From NCBI GenBank assembly GCA_043778315.1, contig JAYWGJ010000413.1, positions 1 to 12,934 on the forward strand: a stretch of 12,934 bases of DNA. The letters are read 5' to 3'. Position 1 is the first letter of the stretch. Every line of letters starts with the position of its first letter. Shown here piece after piece: positions 1-6,400 of the stretch. The notes under the pieces are model-generated. The model did not search any database and was not told the origin of the DNA. It saw only the letters and a program-made list of their open reading frames with translations. A program made the position numbers and the translations under genes. This stretch comes from JBEEMU01 sp043778315 (GTDB lineage Bacteria > Bacteroidota > Bacteroidia > Chitinophagales > Saprospiraceae).

Positions 1-1
1 C

Positions 2-586
2 TACGCGCTCAATGCGCTCGAGCCGCATATAGATGCGCGCACCATGGAAATCCACCATGGCAAACACCATCAAGCCTACGTCACCAACCTCAACGCCGCA
101 ACAGCAGGTACGGAAGCGGAGGCGATGACCATCGAAAATATTTGCCATAGCATTAGCAAATTAGCACCCGCAGTGCGCAATAACGGCGGCGGTCACTTCA
201 ATCATTCTTTGTTTTGGACAGTAATGTCAGCTAACGGCGGCGGCAAGCCAACGGGCGATTTAGCAGCAGCTATCGACAAAGCCTTCGGCTCGTTCGACGA
301 CTTCAAAACCAAATTCGCAGCAGCAGGTGCTACTCGTTTTGGTAGCGGTTGGGCATGGCTCATCGTAAAAGCAGACGGCTCACTCGCCATCACTTCTACA
401 CCAAACCAAGACAATCCGTTAATGGACGTAGTGGCAGAAGCGGAACGCGGAACACCGATTTTGGGCTGTGACGTATGGGAACACGCCTACTACCTCAACT
501 ACCAAAACCGTCGTCCCGACTACATCGCTGCGTTTTTCAACGTCGTGAATTGGGCAGAAGTAACGCGCCGCATGACCGCCAAATAA
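2..586 (+). CDS. sodA: Superoxide dismutase (Fe/Mn family, Mn-like), 5'-truncated by window edge
   Basis: Converts superoxide to hydrogen peroxide and oxygen. The frame is open to the left edge: 14 residues (YALNALEPHIDART) precede the internal Met at 44 and match the family's N-terminal helix, so that Met is not the true start and only about ten residues are missing. Numbering from Met44, the four metal ligands are His4 (HHGKHH), His54 (FNHSLFW), Asp143 and His147 (DVWEHAYYL). Gly residues in NNGGGHFNH and Gln122 in the NQDNPLM segment are the pattern of Mn-type enzymes; Fe-type enzymes carry their Gln in the earlier position. Metal use cannot be proved from sequence, and a cambialistic enzyme is possible. 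The stop is TAA at 584-586, about 40 bp before a strong hairpin. The gene converges on the oxidase operon and is not part of it. No export signal is visible because the start lies outside the window. Confidence 0.96.
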   Translation, partial: YALNALEPHIDARTMEIHHGKHHQAYVTNLNAATAGTEAEAMTIENICHSISKLAPAVRNNGGGHFNHSLFWTVMSANGGGKPTGDLAAAIDKAFGSFDDFKTKFAAAGATRFGSGWAWLIVKADGSLAITSTPNQDNPLMDVVAEAERGTPILGCDVWEHAYYLNYQNRRPDYIAAFFNVVNWAEVTRRMTAK

Positions 587-623
587 TTTTTGGTAATAAT
601 TTTTTTGCGGCTTTACGCAACAC

Positions 624-664
624 AAAAAGCGGAACTTAATCATAATGATTAAGTTCCGCTTTTT
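624..664. terminator. Bidirectional intrinsic terminator between convergent genes
   Basis: A perfect 19-bp inverted repeat (624-642 paired with 646-664) has a 3-nt TAA loop. The outer five pairs are A-T, so each strand ends its hairpin in a T run, and the core GCGGAACTT gives stability. It lies 38 bp after the SOD stop and 23 bp after the subunit IV stop on the other strand. It can therefore terminate both convergent transcripts. Confidence 0.9.
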
Positions 665-686
665 ATATCCCTAAAAAAGCTATTAT

Positions 687-1142
687 TTATTTTTTAGGCA
701 TTGCAGGATTTTTAGCCTTTGCGGTGTCTCCTTTAACTTTTGTGGTATCGCCTTTTAAAGCCGCCGTATCTTGCGGAGCTTCATAGGCAGGTGCTTTGCC
801 CTCAATTTTGTTAAACTGAACGATTTGAGTGCGACGCTTATTCCAATAACTGCCTTCCATCAAAAAAGCAATGATTGCCCACACTAATAGTACAGTAGGC
901 AGAAGTACCGTCATCGCTAACGATTTAAACTCGTACTTCATGTGCATAAAATCAGCAATAATGAAAAATGCTTTATACACTGCCAACCCTATTAATGCAA
1001 TACCTGCGATTATTTTAAAATAAGAACCTATTGGTCCAACAAATAAAGATACTGCTACCTCGATTAGCGTAATGACCGCCAATAAACCTAAGCCATAATA
1101 GGCTCTTTTGATAGATGCTTCGTAAGAAAGATGATCTGCCAT
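687..1142 (-). CDS. Cytochrome c oxidase subunit IV family protein (COX4_pro-like)
   Basis: A small membrane subunit at the distal end of the oxidase operon. Family members are thought to help assembly or stability of haem-copper oxidases and carry no redox centre. The 151-residue product has three predicted membrane helices at about residues 17-36, 42-64 and 76-95, with the conserved FFIIADFMHMKYE segment between the second and third. After residue 100 it has a soluble, Lys/Ala/Pro-rich tail containing two copies of a seven-residue unit starting KGDT (residues 130 and 137), which are also visible as an imperfect 21-bp DNA repeat. The core is typical for the family; the tail is extra and probably disordered. 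The ATG start lies 70 bp after the preceding subunit III stop. The gene is followed only by the shared terminator, so no SCO1-like or DUF420 gene follows it here. Confidence 0.88.
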   Translation of the reverse strand: MADHLSYEASIKRAYYGLGLLAVITLIEVAVSLFVGPIGSYFKIIAGIALIGLAVYKAFFIIADFMHMKYEFKSLAMTVLLPTVLLVWAIIAFLMEGSYWNKRRTQIVQFNKIEGKAPAYEAPQDTAALKGDTTKVKGDTAKAKNPAMPKK

Positions 1143-1212
1143 TTTGTGTAATTAATAAAATAATTGTATTAAAATAAATATTTTGAAAATAAAAGGAGTA
1201 TAATATTATTAA

Positions 1213-1950
1213 TTACAATAGATAAAATACCAAGAATACAAACACCCATACCAAATCGACAAAGTGCCAGTACAGACCTATCTTCTCTACCATTTCGTAG
1301 CCGTTTTTACGCGCTACATAAACACCACTTCCAGCATTTATGGCGATGATTGATAAAAATACCAATCCAGAGAAGACGTGAAAACCGTGAAAACCTGTGA
1401 TGAAGAAAAACAACGCACCGAATGCCTGCGGTCCGATAACCGCACCTTCGGGCATCACGCCTTCGTGTATATGAACCAAACCATTCGGACCGAAAGGATT
1501 AGTAAAGATAGTCATGCCTTCGCCCATTAGGTGCGTCCACTCGAACGCCTGACAGCTCAAAAAAACCGTACCACCCAAAATAGTGAGTATCATCCATTTT
1601 ACCACGCCATCTTTATTCTCGCGATGCCCTTCTTGCACAGCACGAACCATCGTGACCGAACTAATGATTAGCGCGAACGACATAATCGTTACGAATATAA
1701 GTGGATAATGTCCCTCCAAACCAGGCAAAGCTGCAAAAACAACTTCGGGTTTAGGCCAAAAAGGTGCGCTAAAACGCAATGCGCCATAAGCAATCAAGAA
1801 GCCAGAAAAGGTAAACGCATCTGATAGTAGAAAATACCACATCATTAGTTTACCATAATCTACTCCTACGGGCGAGCGTCCGCCCTCCCAAGTGTTGTCG
1901 TCTTCTACGCCGTGTAGATGATCTTCCGTGTGTACTGCCTCGGTCGCCAT
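1213..1950 (-). CDS. coxC: Cytochrome c oxidase subunit III (longer paralogue)
   Basis: A core, cofactor-free membrane subunit that supports proton uptake and turnover stability of subunit I. The product has 245 residues. A polar N-terminus rich in His and acidic residues (1-34) precedes a series of hydrophobic helices. Family marks are the helix glutamate in CQAFEWTH (about residue 137), the GFHGFHVFSG segment (186-195) and the C-terminal YWHFVDLVWVF (227-237). The gene has an ATG start and lies 65 bp downstream of a second, shorter subunit III gene. Tandem subunit III paralogues are normal in Bacteroidota oxidase operons. Nothing looks broken. Confidence 0.95.
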   Translation of the reverse strand: MATEAVHTEDHLHGVEDDNTWEGGRSPVGVDYGKLMMWYFLLSDAFTFSGFLIAYGALRFSAPFWPKPEVVFAALPGLEGHYPLIFVTIMSFALIISSVTMVRAVQEGHRENKDGVVKWMILTILGGTVFLSCQAFEWTHLMGEGMTIFTNPFGPNGLVHIHEGVMPEGAVIGPQAFGALFFFITGFHGFHVFSGLVFLSIIAINAGSGVYVARKNGYEMVEKIGLYWHFVDLVWVFVFLVFYLL

Positions 1951-2015
1951 TTAATTTTGTATTAAAAAAATAGAATAATTTGTATTGTAATAATATGATT
2001 TGAATGTACTTTATT

Positions 2016-2600
2016 TTATTGTGTAACAAAAAATATAACTAAGTATATCCATAAAACATCGACAAAATGCCAATAAGTATTGACTAATTCGAACCGCAAC
2101 TTGCGCAACGGAGTCACCTTATTCGGTAGATAAAACGCGGCTGCCGTACTTACGCCCATTGCCAATAAACCCCCAAAAATATGTATAGCGTGTAGTAAAG
2201 TTATCGCAAAAACAAAGGAAGACGAAGCATTCGTATCCATATAAATGCCTTGCTTATTGAGTTGTCCCCAACCTAAATATTGCAAATATAAAAACAAACA
2301 ACCCACCAAAAAAGCGACTGATATTGATATTTTATACGCCTTAAACTGCTCTTTTACGAACGATTTGTAAGCGATATGCAATGCAATACTGCTTATTAAT
2401 AAAGCTGCGCTGCTGTAATAAAACATTTCGGGCATTCTGAACTCGTACCAACTCCCCTGCGCCTTTCTAACTATAAAAGCACTCGTAAGCGACACGAATA
2501 ACATCACAATACTTGCTAATGCTATCCATAAAGCGAACTTTTTGGGGTGAATAACGTTATTACCCGCTTGGTCAAATGCTGACAAAAATGATTTTTGCAT
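2016..2600 (-). CDS. coxC: Cytochrome c oxidase subunit III (shorter paralogue)
   Basis: A second haem-copper oxidase subunit III, 194 residues, with about five predicted membrane helices. This is the short form lacking the first two helices of classical subunit III. Family marks are HPKKFALW near the N-terminus, LLHAIHIFGG (about residues 134-143) and YWHFVDVLWIYLV close to the C-terminus, nearly the same closing motif as its neighbour at 1213-1950. It has an ATG start, 65 bp after ctaB, in the same direction. It and its longer neighbour diverge greatly outside these motifs, so this is an old duplication rather than a recent one. Whether both are in the same enzyme complex cannot be told from sequence. 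Confidence 0.93.
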   Translation of the reverse strand: MQKSFLSAFDQAGNNVIHPKKFALWIALASIVMLFVSLTSAFIVRKAQGSWYEFRMPEMFYYSSAALLISSIALHIAYKSFVKEQFKAYKISISVAFLVGCLFLYLQYLGWGQLNKQGIYMDTNASSSFVFAITLLHAIHIFGGLLAMGVSTAAAFYLPNKVTPLRKLRFELVNTYWHFVDVLWIYLVIFFVTQ

Positions 2601-2665
2601 AACTATATTAAGTATTTTTATAAAAATAATATTGTAAAATATATATTTTGTACTCCAAATTCCCC

Positions 2666-3550
2666 CTAAACTTTATCTAAAACCAAAGCTATTTGTACAA
2701 TTGGTAGATACAATAAAGCGGCAAACATTAATTTTTTAGCTGCTTCGGGTGTACGCTCTTGATATAAACGGTACGCTGCCCAAAGATTGTACAAAGCCAC
2801 AATAGTAATCACAATAGCCGAAATAAGACCCGAAATACCCAAAATATAAGGAAAAACACCCGAAAGCACTAAACAAAACGTATAAAAAAGGATTTGCATA
2901 GCGGAACTTTTATCGCGTTTACCCGTAGGTAGCAAATAAATATCGGCTGAGGCATAGCTCTCATACGCTACCCAAGCGATAGCCCAAAAATGCGTAAACT
3001 GCCAAAAAAACTGTATCGCAAAAAGCGATAACGACTCAAACGAAAGTGTCCCCGTCACTGCTGCCCAACCTATAATTGTAGGCAAAGCCCCAGGAAACGC
3101 ACCTACCAAAACCGCTATCGGCGATATTCGCTTTAAAGGCGTATAAACAAACACATAGCTCAACAGAGATACTGCACCCAAAAAAGCGGTCAGAGGATTG
3201 AAGGTACTCAATATAATAATACCCGAAACGCTCATGATGCCTGCTGCGAGCGAAGCCTCCGTCACCGACATTCTGCCCGTAGGCAAAGGACGGTCGGCGG
3301 TACGCGCCATCATTTTATCCAAATCCTTTTCGAGAACCTGATTCAATGCACCAGATGCGCCCGTTACCAAAAAGCCGCCCAAACACAATAGGCTAAAATC
3401 AGCCCACGAAAACGCTGTTTTTAACGCTAACAAATAACCAATCGCTGCCGAAAATACCACCAAAATACTTAGGCGTAACTTCGTCAATACGGCGTAATCT
3501 TTTGCTTTGGCGAGGATAAATACTTTTAGAGAAATTGTTTCAGTTTGCAA
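2666..3550 (-). CDS. ctaB: Protoheme IX farnesyltransferase (haem O synthase)
   Basis: A UbiA-family integral membrane prenyltransferase that adds a farnesyl group to haem B to make haem O, the precursor of haem A used by this aa3 oxidase. The 294 residues form about nine hydrophobic segments. The first prenyl-diphosphate/Mg site is seen as N70, E74, D76 and D78, followed by RTADRPLPTGR (83-93). The Glu at the first acidic position is, to my knowledge, common in this phylum. The start must be TTG at 3550: upstream in frame there is no ATG before a stop at 3557-3559, and the next in-frame Met lies inside the active-site motif. The usual LTKPR segment reads LTKLR here (residues 22-26). The gene is 60 bp downstream of the accessory cassette, while in related operons it directly follows coxA. 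Confidence 0.94.
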   Translation of the reverse strand: MQTETISLKVFILAKAKDYAVLTKLRLSILVVFSAAIGYLLALKTAFSWADFSLLCLGGFLVTGASGALNQVLEKDLDKMMARTADRPLPTGRMSVTEASLAAGIMSVSGIIILSTFNPLTAFLGAVSLLSYVFVYTPLKRISPIAVLVGAFPGALPTIIGWAAVTGTLSFESLSLFAIQFFWQFTHFWAIAWVAYESYASADIYLLPTGKRDKSSAMQILFYTFCLVLSGVFPYILGISGLISAIVITIVALYNLWAAYRLYQERTPEAAKKLMFAALLYLPIVQIALVLDKV

Positions 3551-3610
3551 AACTAATTATGATTACTGTTTGATTGATATTTATTTGTTGTAGTTGAGTA
3601 CCTACTTAAA

Positions 3611-5257
3611 TTACTTTCCAACGACTAATTTCCTTGTATATTTCGTGCCATCTTCCAATTGTAGCACAATAAAATAAAACCCAACCTCTAATCCATCACG
3701 CTGTATCTCTATTTGGCTACCCCATTCTTTGGATATTTCGCGGACTACTTTACCCGATACATCAACAATTTTTATTGCTGACGGCAAATTATTAGGATTA
3801 TTCCAAGTCAGAATACTACTGCTACCCATCGGATTGGGTAATACGCTCCTATCTTTACTTTCGTAATGTTTCATTTTCATTGCCTCCTCAAATGCAAATT
3901 CTTTTGCCACAGGCAAACCTACCAAACCTCTTACAGGATTAACTTCTTGTTCTAATGCTGAAAATGATGTGACACCCGCTTTCGCTTCAAAAGTTGCCTC
4001 ACGCTCTACTTCAAAACCTGAATTTAATGTTATTGAATTAGTAGCATTAAACTCGTAGTCTGCACCGCTAAGTATGCGAAGCTGATCGTTCAGCAAAGGC
4101 TCTAATACTATATTATTATTCGTAGTAATTATTGAAGCTGAATTAATTTTTATTTTATTTTCTGTTTGATAATGACTGGCAGGGAAATATGTACCCTTTA
4201 AATTTTCTAAACTATTGTAAGCTGTTCGCTGCCAGCCTTGCATTCCAAAATTATCTATAATAAAATCATTCGAAGGATTTAGCTGTTGTTTTAGGTTTTG
4301 TATATGATATTGATTTCTAAACTTACCATAGTAATTATTATCGCGAATATCGGAACACGGACCCGCAATCCAATCAAGTGATGCGGAACACGTTGCCACC
4401 AACTGATTGTCGTGATTAAATAAGCCCGAACCAGAAGACCCCGATTCTACGCCTGCTCCCCTGCTCATATTCACACTATAAAAAGGTGATTCTACATAAT
4501 TACATATTACCTGTGTAGATACATTATAACTATGCCCGAATAGAAACCCTAAAAATACATCTATAATTTGCGTAATGATTTGACATCCCACAGCTTGCAC
4601 TATAGGGTTGGCTACAGGTGTCTCCGATATTTTTTTTACATCACCTCTCGGGTGATGTATTGCCTCAAACGGTGGCGGATTGATTATCGCAGGAGTCCAA
4701 CCTGCATAATAAGGATTAAATTGTGGCGGTATAGGAGTCATTATTTCTAATAAGGTCATATCGCCAAACTTACACTCTTCCTTATATAATAACCTAACAT
4801 AACTCTTATGAAAGTATTCAAAGCCCTCACCGTTTAAAGTAAAACTTTGTAATTGAGAACAGCCCTTATTACTTTCAAAAGTGCTACTAGTATATGAATC
4901 TGGACTTTGATAATTAAAGCTAAATTCACATTCCACACCTTTGTTATTTTCATCTTGATAAGTTGAAACCCACTCCTGCCCCTTACAATCCTTGCCTTTA
5001 TTAATACAGTGAGAAGCCGTGAGCAGTAATTGTCGGTGGTCAGTAGTATTAACTAATGTTCCTGTGCAGCCGCCCTCTCCAGGTATGAAATACTTGACAA
5101 CTGCACGTTTAATATCGTTAGCGCGATTAAAATTATCCCAATCTGTATTGACATTTAATTGACAAGGACGCAATATATCAAATATCGGACAACCTTGTGC
5201 CAGGACAATACCATGATTAAACAACAGGAATAAATATATTAAAAATGTTTTGCTCAT
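3611..5257 (-). CDS. Secreted trypsin-like serine peptidase with T9SS C-terminal sorting domain
   Basis: A predicted extracellular or surface S1-type protease of 548 residues. A signal peptide covers about residues 1-20 (cleavage near VLAQG). The catalytic triad is visible: His83 (LLLTASHC), Asp166 (FGDMTLLEI) and Ser275 (SGSSGSGLF). HHPRGDVKKIS (201-211) and the overall arrangement recall lysyl endopeptidases, so cleavage after Lys is possible but not shown. A hydrophobic stretch at about 228-240 lies inside the peptidase domain. Residues 365-430 form a beta-rich region ending in GFEVEREATFEAKAG, like the coat-hanger-type repeats of other Bacteroidota exoproteins. Residues 472-548 (starting VLPNPMG, ending RKLVVGK) are a type A T9SS sorting domain, which is removed at the outer membrane. 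The ATG overlaps the preceding gene's TGA as ATGA, so translation is probably coupled. It has no evident role in respiration despite its position. Confidence 0.9.
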   Translation of the reverse strand: MSKTFLIYLFLLFNHGIVLAQGCPIFDILRPCQLNVNTDWDNFNRANDIKRAVVKYFIPGEGGCTGTLVNTTDHRQLLLTASHCINKGKDCKGQEWVSTYQDENNKGVECEFSFNYQSPDSYTSSTFESNKGCSQLQSFTLNGEGFEYFHKSYVRLLYKEECKFGDMTLLEIMTPIPPQFNPYYAGWTPAIINPPPFEAIHHPRGDVKKISETPVANPIVQAVGCQIITQIIDVFLGFLFGHSYNVSTQVICNYVESPFYSVNMSRGAGVESGSSGSGLFNHDNQLVATCSASLDWIAGPCSDIRDNNYYGKFRNQYHIQNLKQQLNPSNDFIIDNFGMQGWQRTAYNSLENLKGTYFPASHYQTENKIKINSASIITTNNNIVLEPLLNDQLRILSGADYEFNATNSITLNSGFEVEREATFEAKAGVTSFSALEQEVNPVRGLVGLPVAKEFAFEEAMKMKHYESKDRSVLPNPMGSSSILTWNNPNNLPSAIKIVDVSGKVVREISKEWGSQIEIQRDGLEVGFYFIVLQLEDGTKYTRKLVVGK

Positions 5258-5823
5258 TGTATATAGTACGATTTGAGGGTAAATGTATCCACACCTGTTT
5301 CCCAGCGTATAATACCCACATTAGGAGAATAATAAATAGGAGAGTATTTTAGCTTTATAATGTTCGTAAATACTCTTCCATTTTGATAAAACAAAGGAAT
5401 TTCAGCAGCATTAGTAGATTTAAAGACACCATCTTGATAAACTACATGGGTTGCTGATGTGGGTATCGCCTGATAGATATTGAAATGTGCGCCATTAAAT
5501 CTTGCTTCATAGTTAATTTTTATCTCTTCTTGCGAGCTACTAAGATAAGAGCTATGAACCTTCGCTGTTCTTCTATCCCATTCTACACACTCATCAATAG
5601 CTCTATCTTTACCATTACTATTATCTACATCTGTCAAATAAATACTATCTTTTTTAGTGCTGTCTTGATTTTTGTACACCCACCAGTTCCCTTGTTTATA
5701 CACACCAAAATACCGCTCGGTGGCAGCAGGGAATTTGTAGGTAGTGATATTACTACACTTTTTACAAGCTATGTTAGCGAACGAAGCTACCATAATAATC
5801 AATATTAGTATTTTTTTTAACAT
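5254..5823 (-). CDS. Hypothetical lipoprotein
   Basis: I do not recognise a characterised family. With the start at 5823 the product has 189 residues. It has a short basic n-region (MLKK), a hydrophobic core and a Cys at residue 20 in NIACKK, so it is a likely lipoprotein; the -3 residue is Asn rather than Leu, which weakens the lipobox. The mature part contains YFGVYKQGNWWVYKNQDS and, near the end, SPNVGIIRWE, motifs I have seen in small uncharacterised Bacteroidota lipoproteins. The frame is open to an ATG at 5856, but that start would overlap the upstream gene by 23 nt and place MILLLLNKRII before the basic n-region, so 5823, 10 nt after the upstream stop, is preferred. Its TGA overlaps the ATG of the peptidase gene, tying the two together in one transcript. 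Confidence 0.75.
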   Translation of the reverse strand: MLKKILILIIMVASFANIACKKCSNITTYKFPAATERYFGVYKQGNWWVYKNQDSTKKDSIYLTDVDNSNGKDRAIDECVEWDRRTAKVHSSYLSSSQEEIKINYEARFNGAHFNIYQAIPTSATHVVYQDGVFKSTNAAEIPLFYQNGRVFTNIIKLKYSPIYYSPNVGIIRWETGVDTFTLKSYYIQ

Positions 5824-5833
5824 GATTATGCGT

Positions 5834-6361
5834 TTATTTAAAAGTAATAGAATCAAAAAAGTCTAATTTATAAGCGATAAGTTTATCCAAACTGTAAATA
5901 TCGGCAGTCACCGTAAAGTACAATGCTCCGCTTTTCCACCTGTATATTCTGCAAAACGTATATGCTTGCGTTTCACCTAAGAAATATTTGAACCCAAAAT
6001 CTAAACCGCGTGTACGGCTGAATATTGGCATTTCAATATCTTTTATGCTTACTAACTCACCCTTATTTAGCACTTGCATAAGTTGTGCTTGCGCCCTCAA
6101 CTCATCACCGCCATTACTTTGTAATAACTCATCGGTCAGTACGTTCGTCTTTAATTGTACACTATCGCCATAATATACTTGCATCACGATTCCATCTATA
6201 TCCAAATAATAAAATACCACATTTGCAGTGTCGTGAAGTATTGGCTTTTCGGGCATTGCAAAAGAATAATTGCCGCGTACCGCATCTATTCTGACCCAAT
6301 TGACCTGCGCTGTAGTTTTCATACACCCTACAAAAGCCAATAAGATAACATAACATAACAA
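5834..6361 (-). CDS. Hypothetical secreted protein or lipoprotein; N-terminus probably frameshifted
   Basis: An unrecognised product. The open frame gives 175 residues from a TTG at 6361, beginning LCYVILLAFVGCMKTTAQ, i.e. a hydrophobic core with a Cys (position 13) but no basic n-region. No ATG exists in frame before the upstream stop at 6401-6403. Two ATGs at 6393 and 6381 lie in another frame and would give MKQYMKSNITTCYV, an excellent signal-peptide start. Deleting one of three TGTTA units (6346-6360) joins that start exactly to this frame. The mature part (VNWVRIDAVRGNYSFAMPEKP..., then many aromatic residues) resembles small uncharacterised Bacteroidota exported proteins. An internal Met at 6322 would give a signal-less form. 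Either translation starts at TTG, or the gene is off or mis-assembled. The ATG at 6393 would sit 7 nt after the repaired stop of the preceding gene. Confidence 0.7.
   Translation of the reverse strand: MLCYVILLAFVGCMKTTAQVNWVRIDAVRGNYSFAMPEKPILHDTANVVFYYLDIDGIVMQVYYGDSVQLKTNVLTDELLQSNGGDELRAQAQLMQVLNKGELVSIKDIEMPIFSRTRGLDFGFKYFLGETQAYTFCRIYRWKSGALYFTVTADIYSLDKLIAYKLDFFDSITFK
6346..6360 (-). repeat. Triplicated pentanucleotide TGTTA at a gene start
   Basis: Three perfect copies of TGTTA on the - strand, followed by an imperfect fourth (TCTTA, 6341-6345). They lie between the out-of-frame ATGs (6393, 6381) and the signal-peptide core of the downstream gene. A 5-nt unit changes frame with each gain or loss: two or five copies would put the ATGs in frame, while three copies do not. 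Confidence 0.8.
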
Positions 6362-6400
6362 GTAGTAATATTTGATTTCATATACTGCTTCATTATTGAA

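Noticed and set aside
1147..1217. 12-bp inverted repeat (1147-1158 with 1206-1217) around the gap between coxC and the subunit IV gene
   Set aside because: It is made almost only of A and T with a 47-nt loop; repeats of this kind are expected by chance in such AT-rich gaps.
3548..3555. TAGTTTTG on the - strand as a Bacteroidota -7 promoter box
   Set aside because: It overlaps the ctaB TTG start codon and has no TTG-type -33 box at the right distance.
5824..5856. Upstream ATG at 5856 as start of the hypothetical lipoprotein
   Set aside because: It overlaps the previous gene and adds a hydrophobic stretch ahead of a standard MLKK signal start at 5823.
4568..6343. Short + strand open frames across the cassette (for example 4568-4750, 5485-5808, 6085-6294)
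   Set aside because: They lie antisense to genes with clear protein features and show no signal, motif or start context of their own.
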